This document shows positions 1-9,125 of a DNA stretch of 64,000 bases, piece after piece. The notes below the pieces were generated by a model. It made no database searches, had not been told where the DNA came from, and saw only the letters and a list, made by a program, of their open reading frames with translations. Source of the DNA: Methylorubrum sp. B1-46 (GTDB lineage: Bacteria > Pseudomonadota > Alphaproteobacteria > Rhizobiales > Beijerinckiaceae); assembly GCF_021117295.1 (NCBI RefSeq), contig NZ_CP088247.1, positions 5,037,001 through 5,101,000 of the forward strand, read 5' to 3'. The translations under genes were made by a program, and so were the position numbers. Numbering within the stretch: the stretch's first letter is position 1; each line of letters opens with the position of its first letter.

Positions 1-318
1 GACGAGATCGCCCGCTCGCGGTGCGAACTGGCCGCCCTCACCGGCCGGGAGATCCACCATTTCGCATGCCCCTGGGGCGTGGCCGGCCACGATTTCGACC
101 CGGCCCTCGATCCGGCGCTCGCGCTGGAGGGCGGCTACCGGACGTTCTTCACCACCCGGCGCGGTCGGGCGCTCGGTGCCGCCGATCTTCCCCTGCTGCC
201 CCGCCACGTGGTCGAGCCGCATTGGCCGATCTCGCATTTCGAGGCCCTGATGGGCGGTCGCAAGACGGGATGGCGGGCGACGGGGCCGGCACAGCGAAGA
301 GCGGCAGGAACGGCTTGA
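1..318 (+). CDS. Polysaccharide deacetylase family protein, C-terminal part
   Basis: This is the last 105 codons of a gene that enters from the left edge. The reading frame is open from base 1 to a TGA at 316-318. The segment begins with a stretch of the form E-I-A-R-S-x-x-E-L-x-x-L-T-G-R followed by H-H-F-A-C-P-W-G, which is the usual late motif of NodB-type deacetylases (a helix, then a strand ending in a Pro near the metal site). A second late motif, P-H-W-P-I-S-H-F-E, lies close to the end. Such enzymes remove N- or O-acetyl groups from polysaccharides, which fits the adjoining glycosyltransferase and export genes. The catalytic Asp/His residues would lie upstream of the window, so activity cannot be judged here. 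Confidence 0.75.
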   Translation, partial: DEIARSRCELAALTGREIHHFACPWGVAGHDFDPALDPALALEGGYRTFFTTRRGRALGAADLPLLPRHVVEPHWPISHFEALMGGRKTGWRATGPAQRRAAGTA

Positions 319-340
319 GAAGATTTCGGAGCTATCGCTG

Positions 341-1561
341 GTGACGGGCGCCGGACCCTTCACGCCCGCAGCGCCCGACCCGAGGTCCCCGCCCATGCAA
401 GCCGGTGCCAGGCCGTCCGACATCGTCTCCGATGCGCCCGGTCCGCCCCCGGTCGTCGTCGTGACCGGGGCGCTCGCGCCCTACACCCACGTGCTCTACG
501 AGCGTCTGGCGGAGCGTCTGGCCGATCGGGACGGTCGGGCCCTGCATGTCCTGTCCTGCACGCCGCGTGAGCGTGCGCGGCAATGGGTGATGCCGCCGCC
601 GCTCCACTACCGGCACACAGTGCTGCCGGGCCTGCGCTGGCACCGCTCCTCGATCCGCAACCTCTACGTCAATCCGGCGGTGGTGCCGCGGCTCACCGCG
701 CTCCGGCCGGCGGCCCTGGTCCTCAACGATTTCTCGCCGACCATGCTGATGGCGGCCGCCGCCGCGCGCCTGCGGCGCATCCCGACCCTGATCCGCACCG
801 ACGGCGTGCCCGAGACCGATCCCGGCCAGGGTTCCGCCCCGCATCGCTGGCTGCGCCGCGCCATCGTGTCCGGGGCCGCCGCCGGGATCGGGCCGAGCGC
901 GGGCAGCGGTGCCGTGCTGGCCCGCTACGGGCTGCCACCCGAACGCTTCGTCCTCAGTCCGCTCTTTCCGGCCTGGACGCCGCCCGCCCCGCCGCCGCCG
1001 GATTCGGCCCGGCCCTACGACCTCCTGTTCTGCGGCATGCTGAACGAGGAGGTGAAGGGCGCTCGCTTCTTCACCGACGTGGTGCTCGGCTGCCGCGAGC
1101 GCGGCCGGCCCCTGTCGGTCCGGGTCGCGGGCGACGGGCCGTTGCGGCCCGAGATGGAGGCGCGCTTCGTCCAGGCCGGCCTCTCCGCCCGGTTCGACGG
1201 ATTCCTCGGTCAGGAGGCGTTGCCCGAGGTCTACGCCTCGGCGCGGCTCTTCCTGTTCCCGAGCCGCGGCGACGTGTGGGGGATCGTGGTGCAGGAGGCG
1301 CTCCAGAGCGGCACGCCGGTGCTGGCCTCGCCCCATTCCGGCGCGGCAAGCGGCCTGCTCGAAGCCCATGGCTGCGGCGCGGTGCGGCCGATGATCGTGG
1401 CGGATTGGATCGCGGCGACCCTGCAACTCCTCGATGACGACGGCCGCCGCCAGGGGCTGCGGCGCGCGGCGGAGCGCGCCCTCCCGCACTTCACGGCGGA
1501 AGCGGCCGTGACGGGCTATATCGATGCCCTCGAACCGTTCCTTGCGGGCAGAACCGGATGA
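341..1561 (+). CDS. Glycosyltransferase, GT4-like (GT-B fold)
   Basis: This 406-residue protein probably transfers a sugar from a nucleotide donor to a growing polysaccharide repeat unit at the inner face of the membrane. The C-terminal half carries the GT4 signature: a strand reading LLFCGMLNEEVKG, then A-R-L-F-L-F-P-S-x-x-D-V-W-G followed by V-V-Q-E-A-L-Q-S-G-T-P-V-L-A-S, the donor-binding helix with its conserved Glu. The N-terminal half has a V-V-V-T-G-A-L-A-P-Y-T-H opening like other GT-B enzymes. The frame opens at GTG 341. An in-frame ATG at 395 is an equally plausible start and would remove 18 low-complexity residues. It follows the deacetylase tail by 22 bases on the same strand, suggesting one transcript. 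Sugar specificity cannot be read from the sequence. Confidence 0.85.
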   Translation: MTGAGPFTPAAPDPRSPPMQAGARPSDIVSDAPGPPPVVVVTGALAPYTHVLYERLAERLADRDGRALHVLSCTPRERARQWVMPPPLHYRHTVLPGLRWHRSSIRNLYVNPAVVPRLTALRPAALVLNDFSPTMLMAAAAARLRRIPTLIRTDGVPETDPGQGSAPHRWLRRAIVSGAAAGIGPSAGSGAVLARYGLPPERFVLSPLFPAWTPPAPPPPDSARPYDLLFCGMLNEEVKGARFFTDVVLGCRERGRPLSVRVAGDGPLRPEMEARFVQAGLSARFDGFLGQEALPEVYASARLFLFPSRGDVWGIVVQEALQSGTPVLASPHSGAASGLLEAHGCGAVRPMIVADWIAATLQLLDDDGRRQGLRRAAERALPHFTAEAAVTGYIDALEPFLAGRTG

Positions 1562-1972
1562 CGATGCGGATGCTGTCTGCGGGATGCGAATCCGGTCGCC
1601 ACCGCATTGGCTGAAGAAGCAGTTTTCGATCGGTGATCAAGATAGCCGGCGCAAAAAATCTGCACTCGAGGACGCAGATAGTTGAGGCGGCGGGCTCGAT
1701 GGCAATAGAGGGAAGGGTCTGAGCCTTGCGATGAGACGAATTTGCACACTAATAGTCGAGGTATTGAGCTAGGATCTTCTAATTTGCAGAAACAAGCATA
1801 GATCAGATTTGTGATATTTTTACAACATTTTGCTGGAAGGCAAACGTGGCTATTTTATCCTTAAAAAATTGACTTGCTTCGGCTGAATATCCTGAACGAT
1901 TGTGTTTTTGCGGATCATACCTAGCCCGCATGTATCCGCTGCGCCTCCATGTCTCGCTGGAAGCTTTTCAAA
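1562..1972. other. AT-rich intergenic stretch
   Basis: This gap of about 410 bases has no convincing gene. Its base composition departs sharply from the rest of the window: runs of A and T dominate from about 1600 to 1910, for example around 1805-1870. A TTGACT hexamer at 1868 could be a -35 element, but no good -10 lies at the right spacing. It probably contains the promoter of the coiled-coil gene that follows. Confidence 0.5.
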
Positions 1973-2491
1973 ATGGATATTATCAAGAAGATGCGGTGGG
2001 AGCGTCCGATTGATTTTGATCGCTCCGAGTCTCAAAATATGGCCACCCTATCTCAAGATCTTTCGAAACCGGCCGATAGCCTGACGAGCATTCTGCGCCT
2101 CGTTCAGACGGATACCGATGCGGGCGTATCGGTTCCGGTCGCGGCGCCCTCGTCTTCGCAGGACTGGGCGAACCTGATCGATCGTGTGCGGGCGGCGGCT
2201 CACCGGACCCGCGAGGTCGAAGCGCAGGCTCAGGAGCAGGAGCAACGGGTGCACGAACTGCTGGAGCGCGTTCGCGAGGACATCAAGCTCGCCAGCGAAC
2301 GGGTCCGGACCGCCGAGACCAAGGCGGCCACCGTGCAGGCCCAGGCCGAGCAGCGCATCCGCGCCGCGGAGGAGCGGGCGGAGGCCGCCGAGGAGCGCGC
2401 ACGCATCGCCGAGGACTGGCTGAAGCAGGTCCACGAGGCCATCGTCAACGAGTTTTCCATTCTGACCGAAGCACCGTCCAAGGTGGCTTGA
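1973..2491 (+). CDS. Coiled-coil protein of unknown function
   Basis: The protein has 172 residues from ATG 1973, which has a GGAAG ribosome-binding sequence about nine bases upstream; an earlier in-frame start at 1949 lacks one. The first 30 residues are rich in Lys, Ile and Asp and are encoded by AT-rich DNA. From about residue 75 to 160 there is an uninterrupted heptad-like helix rich in Ala, Glu, Arg and Gln (for example A-E-E-R-A-E-A-A-E-E-R-A-R), predicting a long coiled coil. There is no signal peptide or membrane segment, so it should be cytoplasmic. It lies between a glycosyltransferase and a convergent secreted protein gene. I do not recognise a family; a scaffolding role in the polysaccharide locus would be a guess. 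Confidence 0.65.
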   Translation: MDIIKKMRWERPIDFDRSESQNMATLSQDLSKPADSLTSILRLVQTDTDAGVSVPVAAPSSSQDWANLIDRVRAAAHRTREVEAQAQEQEQRVHELLERVREDIKLASERVRTAETKAATVQAQAEQRIRAAEERAEAAEERARIAEDWLKQVHEAIVNEFSILTEAPSKVA

Positions 2492-2572
2492 GCTCCTTTC
2501 GACCGGCTTCCTCGGTATCGGCTCATCTCACTTCCGCGCCTCGGAAAGACGGATCGCTGAACTGAGCCGATC

Positions 2573-2586
2573 CGCCGGAAACGGCG
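2573..2586. terminator. Small hairpin between convergent genes
   Basis: CGCCG-GAAA-CGGCG forms a five-pair stem with a GAAA tetraloop between the coiled-coil gene and the convergent beta-helix gene. No T-run follows on either side, so terminator function is only a possibility. Confidence 0.25.
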
Positions 2587-2609
2587 TGAGGCAGGCGCGC
2601 GGAAGTCTG

Positions 2610-4664
2610 TCAGCGGCGCGCATCCGTGAACGGCGAGGCCGGCAACCCATCGCGCCGCAGGGCCCGCGGATCGAGCCCGAGCGTCACACCGCGTGCGGCG
2701 GCGAAGCGGACCAGCGCATCGAGGTCGCCGGATGGCGGGGGCGGGCCATCGAGGCGGGTGTTGAACAGGATGATCTGCCGGCTCGCATCCGCCATGTCGG
2801 TGAGGGCGAGCCCGTCGCTGGCGATGGCGACGTTGTCGACGATCTGGTTGTTGCGGGCGACACCCGGCTCGTCGGACAGCGCCTGCGAAAGCCTTGGATA
2901 GCGCATCCGCCAGGGCGGCGAGTCGAGCGGCATCGCGGCAAACGCGGTGCGGAACTCCGAATCGGGCTCGTTCAGCGCCGGCTTCATCCAGGTGAGGCCC
3001 CGCGCATCGAGGGCCACGATCGGGCTCGATGCGACGAAGACGTTGCGCGTGACGATGTTGTCGCTGCCGCCGCCGATGAAGACCGGCTGCTGGACATCGA
3101 CGAACAGGTTGCGCCGGATGGTGAAACCGCTCGCCATGTCGTCGAGGTAGACGCCCTTCACCTCCATCCCCGGCACGGTGCGGATGTCGTGGACGTAGTT
3201 GTCCTCAATGATCGAGCCGCGGGCGGTGAAGTCGCGGCCGGCATAGATCGCACCGGTGTCGCTCAGGCCGTGGATGAGCCAAGCCACTTCGTTGCGGCGG
3301 ACAACGTGATCGTTGCCGCGTAGGTAGACCGCGTAGCCGATCGCGTCGGTGATGAGGTTCCCACTCGCCTCCGCGCCGACGCCGTCGAGTTCGATCGCCG
3401 AACTCTGGGTCTGGGCCAGCCGCGAGAAGCGGGTGAAGCGGGAATCGCGCACGAACAGGCCGCCCGGCCGCAAGGAGGCGCGGTCGCCGCCGACGAGGCG
3501 GACCGCGCTCGCGCCGATGTCGTGAATGGCGCTACCAGAGACGCCACCTCCGGCGACGCCTTCGAACACCGCCGCGCGGCCCGCTGCCCAGGCCAGCGCG
3601 CTCGCCCGGATCTCGATATCTTCCCCGCCTCGCGCGACGAACAGGTCACCGCGGGCGCGCTCCAGTCTGAGACGCTCGATGCGCAGGTGGCGGGCGCCCT
3701 CCGCCCGAATCAGCGTCTCCGCGAGGCTCGCTTCCAGTTCAGCCGCGCCGGCAGAGGGCCAAGCGAGAAGCAGGCCGCTCTCGCTCTCGCGCCACCACTC
3801 GCCGGCCTCGTCGAGGGCGCCCAGCGCATGGACCACCCGCATCCGCGCCCCCTCGCGGATGCCCTCGTAGGGCGGGACGTCGAGTTCGAGCCGGCGGCGG
3901 CGCTGATCGACCTGCGCGACGTGGATCGTCTCCAGAAGCCAGTCCCAGCGCCAGAAGCCCTCCACCCACAGGTCGCGCTCCTGCGACAGGTCTGGCAGGC
4001 CCGGCACGTCCCTTAGAGTGAAGTCCAGGCCGCCGGCCGCGACGCCGGCCACTGTCGTCCACCCGGTGTTCGGCCCGGGATCAGGGCCCGGATTCGGCCA
4101 TTGCGCCGGGCGCAGGGCCCCCCCCGCATCGAAGATCTCGGTGACCCGCGGATGCGTCTCGCGCAGAAGACGCGGCGCGCGGAAGGCCGGCTCCCGGCGC
4201 AGAGCCTCGGGCAGGCGGTAGGCCCGCACCCTCTCGCGCGCGACCGCGGGCAGTCGCTCGCGCAGGCGCGGCGGCAACGTGGCAGGGACCAGGGGTACGC
4301 TGCCGACGAGCCGGCTTGATCCGTCGGCCGCGCCGCGCAGGGTCAGCGACGCCCCGGCTGTACCGGAATGTTCGGGGCCGATCCGTACGGGCGCGGTAAT
4401 CCGATGCGTGCCGGGCTCCAGCTCCACGACGATCGCGCGTGCCTCCCCCTGCCGTCGCAGGGCCGCCGCGCGGGCCAGGGCCTGCGGCAGATCGGCGAAG
4501 CGGTCCTTCCGGCCCGTTCCGGCTGCTCCCGTGGGCGCGACCTGCAGAACCACGGGCGCCTTCGTCTCGCCGGCCCGGCCCGGCGCGGCCGAGCCGAGGA
4601 CGAGCACACCGGCGAACAGGGCCGCGCGGAACGCCGCCACCGTCCGGTGCGGCTCAGGGCTCAC
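2610..4664 (-). CDS. Secreted right-handed parallel beta-helix protein
   Basis: The 684-residue protein opens with a signal peptide (basic start, hydrophobic core around residues 13-27, Ala-rich cleavage region ending near residue 31), so it is exported. An early segment (PTGAAGTGRKDRFADLPQAL) resembles the start of pectate-lyase-like beta-helix proteins. Residues of about 310-600 contain repeated short strands of the type I-E-x-N-x-I-x-D-x-x-x-x-G-V-Y-L and I-x-R-N-x-F-V-D-V, typical of parallel beta-helix coils. Proteins of this fold often act as polysaccharide lyases or epimerases, comparable in architecture to AlgG. Its ATG overlaps the stop codon of the upstream GumC-like gene by four bases, implying translational coupling and a shared role in polymer export or trimming. 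No catalytic residues were assigned. Confidence 0.8.
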   Translation of the reverse strand: MSPEPHRTVAAFRAALFAGVLVLGSAAPGRAGETKAPVVLQVAPTGAAGTGRKDRFADLPQALARAAALRRQGEARAIVVELEPGTHRITAPVRIGPEHSGTAGASLTLRGAADGSSRLVGSVPLVPATLPPRLRERLPAVARERVRAYRLPEALRREPAFRAPRLLRETHPRVTEIFDAGGALRPAQWPNPGPDPGPNTGWTTVAGVAAGGLDFTLRDVPGLPDLSQERDLWVEGFWRWDWLLETIHVAQVDQRRRRLELDVPPYEGIREGARMRVVHALGALDEAGEWWRESESGLLLAWPSAGAAELEASLAETLIRAEGARHLRIERLRLERARGDLFVARGGEDIEIRASALAWAAGRAAVFEGVAGGGVSGSAIHDIGASAVRLVGGDRASLRPGGLFVRDSRFTRFSRLAQTQSSAIELDGVGAEASGNLITDAIGYAVYLRGNDHVVRRNEVAWLIHGLSDTGAIYAGRDFTARGSIIEDNYVHDIRTVPGMEVKGVYLDDMASGFTIRRNLFVDVQQPVFIGGGSDNIVTRNVFVASSPIVALDARGLTWMKPALNEPDSEFRTAFAAMPLDSPPWRMRYPRLSQALSDEPGVARNNQIVDNVAIASDGLALTDMADASRQIILFNTRLDGPPPPSGDLDALVRFAAARGVTLGLDPRALRRDGLPASPFTDARR

Positions 4665-6799
4665 GCCTCGGCCTCCGCGTCGGTGATCACGAGCTGTACC
4701 CGCCGGTCGCGGCCGGTGGCGTCGAGGGCCCGCTGCAGCCGGCGGACGGCGCTGCTCTTGGCGCTCGCCGTAAGCAACAGGGCGGGGAAGCGCTGGTCCT
4801 GGGCGAGACGCTCGGCGGCAATGTCGGTGCCGATCAGCCCGATATCCACGAAGACCGTGTTGAAGGACGCCGCCGTTGCCAGGAGCGCGCCGGTATAGGC
4901 CGCGGTGCCGAGGCTCAGGGCCGCGTCGTCGAAGGGCAGGATCTTGACCCCGGTCGGGCCGTCCACCAGCGCGTCGCCGAGCCCCGATTGCGTGCGCAGC
5001 GCCTCGGCGACGCCGCGTTTGGCCGTTGCCCGTAGATCGCGCGAGATCATCGCCTCCGGATCGGCATCGACAAGAAGCACGCGCTGGCCGTCGAGGGCAG
5101 CCGAGGCGGCGAGGCTGCGCGCCAGCTCCGACTTGCCGGCCCGGTCGTCGGCGGAAGTGACGAGGACGAGCGTCGGACGTGCGGCGCCGAAATCGCGCTG
5201 GAGTCGGCTGCCGAGGCGGGCCACGGCCAGGTCGTAGGCGGTGTCGGCCCGCAGCGCCCCGGTGCCCCTGCCCTGCGTCCTGGCTCGCGCCTGGGCCGGC
5301 AGGGCGGCGATGACCGGGACCCCCGCGATCTGCTGGAGCCGGCGGCGCGAGCCGATCCGTCCCGCGGCGGGAACGGCGAGGAGGGCGAGCGCGACGCCGA
5401 GGCCGAGACCGGCCGCCGCCGCCGCGGCGAAGATCACCGGGATCGGAGGGCCGAGCCGGCGCTCCGGCAGCGAGGCCGGCGAGATGATGCGCGAGGTCGA
5501 GGTGTCGAGGCGCTGCTGCTCCTGAAGCTCGCGGGCGCGGACGAGGAAGGCCTCGTAGACCGCGCGGCTCGCCTCGACCTGCCGCTCCAGCTCGCGCAGG
5601 CGCACGAAGCTCCTGTCGACGGACAGAGCCTCCTTCTTGCGGCTCTCCAGGGTGGCGGCGAGCGACGCCTCGTTGGCGAGCGCCGAGCGGTAGTCGTTGC
5701 GGGTGGCCGCAGCGATGCGCCGGATCTCGGCGTTGATGTCGTTGCGCAGGGTCTGGACCTGCAACTCGCCGGTGCGCAGGGTCGGGTGGCGCGGCCCGAG
5801 CTGGGAGACCGTGTCGGCCCGTGCCGCCTCGATCTGGGCAAGCTGCGAGCGCAGCTGCGCGATGGTCGTGGACTGGACGATCTCGGTCACCGAGTTGAGG
5901 TCGGCCCGCCCGTTGGCGACCGCCTCGATCTGGGCAAGACGGCCGCGCAGCTCGCCGGCTCGGGCGCGGGCGGCGCCGAGCTGCTGGTTGAGCTGGGTCA
6001 ACGCCTGTTCGCTGACGAGCTGGCCGCGGGTCCCGACGAGGTTGTTGGCCGCGCGGAACTTCTGCGCCTTGTCCTCGGCCGCGCGCAGGTCGTCCTGCAA
6101 CTCGCCGAGCCGGCCTGCCACCGAATCGCCGGCCTTGCGCGTCACCTGTGCCTGCGCCTGCGAGACGGTCGCGAGGTAGGTCTCGGCGATCGCCCGGGCG
6201 AGATCGGCGGATTTCTGGCGCGCATCGGTGGTGACGGCGAGTTCGACCACGAAGCTGCGCTCCAGGCGGCGCGCCGCGGTGCGCTCACGCAGGGTGCGCA
6301 GGGCCGTGAGCCCGTCGTCCGAGGGACCGCCGGCGACACCGATCAGCGCGGACAGGCTCCCCTTGAGCCGATCCAGCAGCGAAGAGGGACGAACGAAGTC
6401 CGGGTCCTGATCGAGCTTAAAGCGGCTCACCACCTGCCGCAGCACGTCGTCGGAGACGAGGACGCGGAGCTGGCTGTCCACGAGGAGCAAGCTCGCGTCG
6501 CTCGCCTGATCCGCGGGTGTCACGCCGTCCTTGACCACTTGGAGCCCGCGCGGGTCGATCAGGATCTGCGTCACGGCGGCGTAGAGCGGCGGCACCAGGG
6601 CGAGCCACGCCACCGCCGCCACGACGAGCAGGACCGCCGGCGCCAGCACGAGCGCCCAGCGCGCGCGCAAAGCCCGCCCGATCTCCCGCGGATCGAGGAA
6701 CCAGGGTTCCGGCGTCGCGTCGGGCTTGCCCGGCTCGGCGTCGACGAACAATCGCGAAGGCATCCGCTCGACCATCGTCATCGCAGGACTTTCGACCAA
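4661..6799 (-). CDS. GumC/Wzz-family exopolysaccharide transport protein with degenerate kinase-like domain
   Basis: The 712 residues run Wzz domain (about 30-150, first membrane segment around residues 50-70), long periplasmic coiled coil (about 180-420), GNVR-type segment, second membrane segment around residues 460-480, then a cytoplasmic nucleotide-binding-like domain (about 535-700). This is the layout of polysaccharide co-polymerases that set chain length and couple synthesis to export. In the last domain the P-loop reads T-S-A-D-D-R-A-G-K-S, which keeps Gly-Lys-Ser but lacks the first Gly of the usual P-G-E-G-K-S. The A-prime motif V-L-L-V-D-A-D is intact. The C-terminus has no Tyr cluster, so autophosphorylation of the BY-kinase type looks unlikely. 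It is followed by the coupled beta-helix gene. Confidence 0.85.
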   Translation of the reverse strand: MVESPAMTMVERMPSRLFVDAEPGKPDATPEPWFLDPREIGRALRARWALVLAPAVLLVVAAVAWLALVPPLYAAVTQILIDPRGLQVVKDGVTPADQASDASLLLVDSQLRVLVSDDVLRQVVSRFKLDQDPDFVRPSSLLDRLKGSLSALIGVAGGPSDDGLTALRTLRERTAARRLERSFVVELAVTTDARQKSADLARAIAETYLATVSQAQAQVTRKAGDSVAGRLGELQDDLRAAEDKAQKFRAANNLVGTRGQLVSEQALTQLNQQLGAARARAGELRGRLAQIEAVANGRADLNSVTEIVQSTTIAQLRSQLAQIEAARADTVSQLGPRHPTLRTGELQVQTLRNDINAEIRRIAAATRNDYRSALANEASLAATLESRKKEALSVDRSFVRLRELERQVEASRAVYEAFLVRARELQEQQRLDTSTSRIISPASLPERRLGPPIPVIFAAAAAAGLGLGVALALLAVPAAGRIGSRRRLQQIAGVPVIAALPAQARARTQGRGTGALRADTAYDLAVARLGSRLQRDFGAARPTLVLVTSADDRAGKSELARSLAASAALDGQRVLLVDADPEAMISRDLRATAKRGVAEALRTQSGLGDALVDGPTGVKILPFDDAALSLGTAAYTGALLATAASFNTVFVDIGLIGTDIAAERLAQDQRFPALLLTASAKSSAVRRLQRALDATGRDRRVQLVITDAEAEA

Positions 6800-6839
6800 A
6801 GGGCGGATGCGGGCGAAACCGGCCCGCAGGGATCGATCC

Positions 6840-6868
6840 GGTCCGCAGCCTCCGTCCCGGAGCGGACC
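6840..6868. terminator. Possible hairpin between wzy-like and gumC-like genes
   Basis: GGTCCGC at 6840-6846 pairs with GCGGACC at 6862-6868, with a 15-base loop. It lies in the 171-base gap between the polymerase gene and the gumC-like gene, both on the minus strand. It could attenuate read-through, but no T-run is present. Confidence 0.25.
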
Positions 6869-6970
6869 ATTCGAAGATGATCCGTCCTGGTTCGGGACAC
6901 CGGTCGCGGGCCGAGTGTCGAGTCAGGGCTCATGCTTCAAGATGCGCGCCATGAGGGCGCGAAGCGGAGG

Positions 6971-8341
6971 TCATGCGGCAGCAGCCCGGCGAAGATCGAG
7001 AGGGGCGGCCTCGGGTGCCGGCGCGGCCGCACCCGCCGGCTCACGGTGCAGGGCGCCGATGCGGGCATAGGCCAGCAGGGCCACGAAGGTCAGGACGTTG
7101 ATGTTCCAGTCCTGGAAGATGCCCGGCGTGGTCATGCCGTTGAGGATCAGGAAGAACACGCAGGTGGCGATCAGGCGGCGCCCGGCGCGGTCGAGCTTCA
7201 TCCCCCAGCGGAGCGCGGCTCCCAGCACCATCGCGCACAGGCCGATCCCGACCAGGCCGGTACCGGCCCAGGCGCTCAGCAGCATGTTGTGCGAACTCGA
7301 GATGAACACCGCGTCCCGCGCCAGCGTCTCGGCCAGCGCCGTGGTCGGGATCAGGAGCTGGATGAAGCGGTCGCCGGCCGCGTAGCCGGCACCCACGAAG
7401 CGGTCCTTGGTCGCCTCGATGAAGACCGGCCAGAAGGTGCCGCGGCCGGTGGCGTCGGCGAGTTCCTCCGGCGGCTTCTGCAGCACCACCGACACCACCT
7501 CGAGCAAGCCGGGGAAGGCGGAGAGGCCGACCATCAGCACGACGAACAGGACGAGATAGACGGTGAAGGCGGTGTAGCCGAGGAGGCGCAGGCGGCGGTG
7601 GCGTGACGCCACCATCAGGCCGGGCACCACCGCGATGAGCGAGGCGGTGCTCGCGGCCGAACCGGCGATGACGAAGCCGGCCAGGGCGAGCGCGAGATGG
7701 GCGCCCCGGTGCCGGATGCGGTCGTCGAAGATGACGAGGAAGGCGTGCGCGGCGCACAGATAGGGCATCAGGTTGTGCTTGGCCGACGAGAAGACGATCC
7801 CGTGCGCGAGGTTTTCGAGGATAATCGGCAAGGTCGCGACCAGCCAAAGACAGGTGAACAGCGCGAAGAGGTTGGCCAGACGCCGCTCGATGTCGCTGCG
7901 GTCGAAGATCAGGATCGAGAGGAGGGTGAAGATCGCCAGTTCGAGCGTGCGGTAGGCGGTGTAGCTCGGTACGACCGACCATGCGGTGCTGATGCCGTTC
8001 ACGACGATCATCAGCGTGAACGGAAGGTACGGCATCGAGAAGGCCACCAGCAGCACGCGCCGGTCGACCGCGATGCGGGCAACGAGATAGAGCCCGGCCA
8101 GGCCGGTCATGACGACGAGGGCGATGTTGGAGGCGGTGAGCCCTTGATCCAGCACGGCGTTCCCGTCCTCCCGCGGGACGGTGAACACGAGTGGCAGCAG
8201 CGCGAAGATCGACATCAGCGCGAACGGAACGGCGATGGGACCATCCAGCGGTCCCATCCGGGTCTGCAGGCGGTGGCGCACCAGCGGATAGAGCAGCGCG
8301 AACCAGACCACCACGGCGACGACCAAGAGGAGGTTCAGCAT
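6971..8341 (-). CDS. O-antigen ligase/polymerase (Wzy-like) membrane protein
   Basis: The protein has 456 residues with about ten or eleven hydrophobic segments, the first beginning at residue 3 (MLNLLLVVAVVVWFALLYPL). A large periplasmic loop around residues 270-340 contains F-W-P-V-F-I-E-A-T-K-D-R-F-V-G-A-G-Y, and a following segment reads S-S-H-N-M-L-L-S-A-W-A-G-T-G-L-V-G. That His-Asn-x-x-L arrangement is characteristic of the Wzy_C/O-antigen ligase family, which polymerises or ligates lipid-linked repeat units at the periplasmic face. The neighbours fit: a gumC-like gene downstream and a flippase upstream. The tail (residues about 425-456) is Ala/Pro-rich. Whether it is the polymerase or a ligase cannot be separated by sequence alone. 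Confidence 0.8.
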   Translation of the reverse strand: MLNLLLVVAVVVWFALLYPLVRHRLQTRMGPLDGPIAVPFALMSIFALLPLVFTVPREDGNAVLDQGLTASNIALVVMTGLAGLYLVARIAVDRRVLLVAFSMPYLPFTLMIVVNGISTAWSVVPSYTAYRTLELAIFTLLSILIFDRSDIERRLANLFALFTCLWLVATLPIILENLAHGIVFSSAKHNLMPYLCAAHAFLVIFDDRIRHRGAHLALALAGFVIAGSAASTASLIAVVPGLMVASRHRRLRLLGYTAFTVYLVLFVVLMVGLSAFPGLLEVVSVVLQKPPEELADATGRGTFWPVFIEATKDRFVGAGYAAGDRFIQLLIPTTALAETLARDAVFISSSHNMLLSAWAGTGLVGIGLCAMVLGAALRWGMKLDRAGRRLIATCVFFLILNGMTTPGIFQDWNINVLTFVALLAYARIGALHREPAGAAAPAPEAAPLDLRRAAAA

Positions 8342-9125
8342 TCCGGCGGTTCCATGGAATGTTTCCTCAAAAGGCTCCTCCGGTGGTCTTCTCGGTCCGG
8401 CCGGACGGGGAGTAAGCCGATCGCGCTCCGTGTCGATCCGATCCGCGCCGGGAGCCGGTGGAGTCTTGGGAATCTTGGTTTACGGCTTCATTCGGGCCGG
8501 CGGGGCCGTGCGCGACCCCGTGACCCGGCCGATCCGGGCCGGTGGCTCGGTCGAGGCGCTCGCACAGCGGCGTCGAATGGTTTTCGGGCGCCGAGACAGG
8601 CGGGCGGGGCGGGTGGGACATCCATTCCGCAGCCGCCGCAGCACGAGAACGGAGGCGCCCTCCTCCACGCTGAGACCGCGGATCTCGATCCGCTGGTCGG
8701 CTCCGTCTTCCCCGCGGGCGGCACATCGACCAAGGCGTGCTTCACCCCATCCATCGGCGGCCCCGTTGCCCCGTCCCGCGCTGGGACGCGCACGGGAGGC
8801 AGCGAAATCGATGCCAGCGGGCCATTGCCGTTTCGAGACGGTTCTTCTGGGGTGATGGTCGATCGCGTGTCTCTCGCGAAGCCTGCCGCAGCGCTCTCCT
8901 CGCCAGGACGAGAACGGTCGGCGCCCGAGAGTCGTGTGAAGCGCTCTTGAGCAGTTTGTTTCGACAGGCAGCTCGGGCGAAGACGGATCGAGAGAAGTCG
9001 ATCAGCGATCGTCACCGTCTCTCGAAAGCGCAAATGCTCGTCGTCGAAGCCGGAATGAAGCTCTGGTCGCCGAGGAGCGGGCGTTCCGCTGCAACTCTGC
9101 CGGTCTACCCCGAGAAACCTGTCGG
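8342..9125. other. Long intergenic region without a convincing gene
   Basis: This gap of about 780 bases separates two minus-strand polysaccharide genes. Frames open across it are low-complexity Arg/Pro/Ser-rich translations without family features. It contains one copy of a dispersed repeat (8867-8946). The wzy-like gene promoter should lie just above 8341, but I could not identify clear -35/-10 elements. Confidence 0.5.
8867..8946. repeat. Dispersed repeat, family R1, copy 1
   Basis: About 80 bases align almost end to end with 46433-46511. Shared blocks include GTGTCTCTC at the left, TCGCCA, CGAGAAC, GTCGGC in the middle and TGTGA near the right end, with scattered substitutions between. 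It lies in non-coding sequence here and directly after a stop codon in the other copy. The inverted ends seen in the second copy are degraded here. Confidence 0.6.

Noticed and set aside
1868..1900. TTGACT as a sigma-70 promoter for the coiled-coil gene
   Set aside because: No acceptable -10 hexamer lies 16-18 bases downstream.
8430..8855. 141-codon plus-strand frame in the gap between the wzy-like and wzx-like genes
   Set aside because: Arg/Pro/Ser-rich, no ribosome site, no recognisable segment; more likely non-coding.
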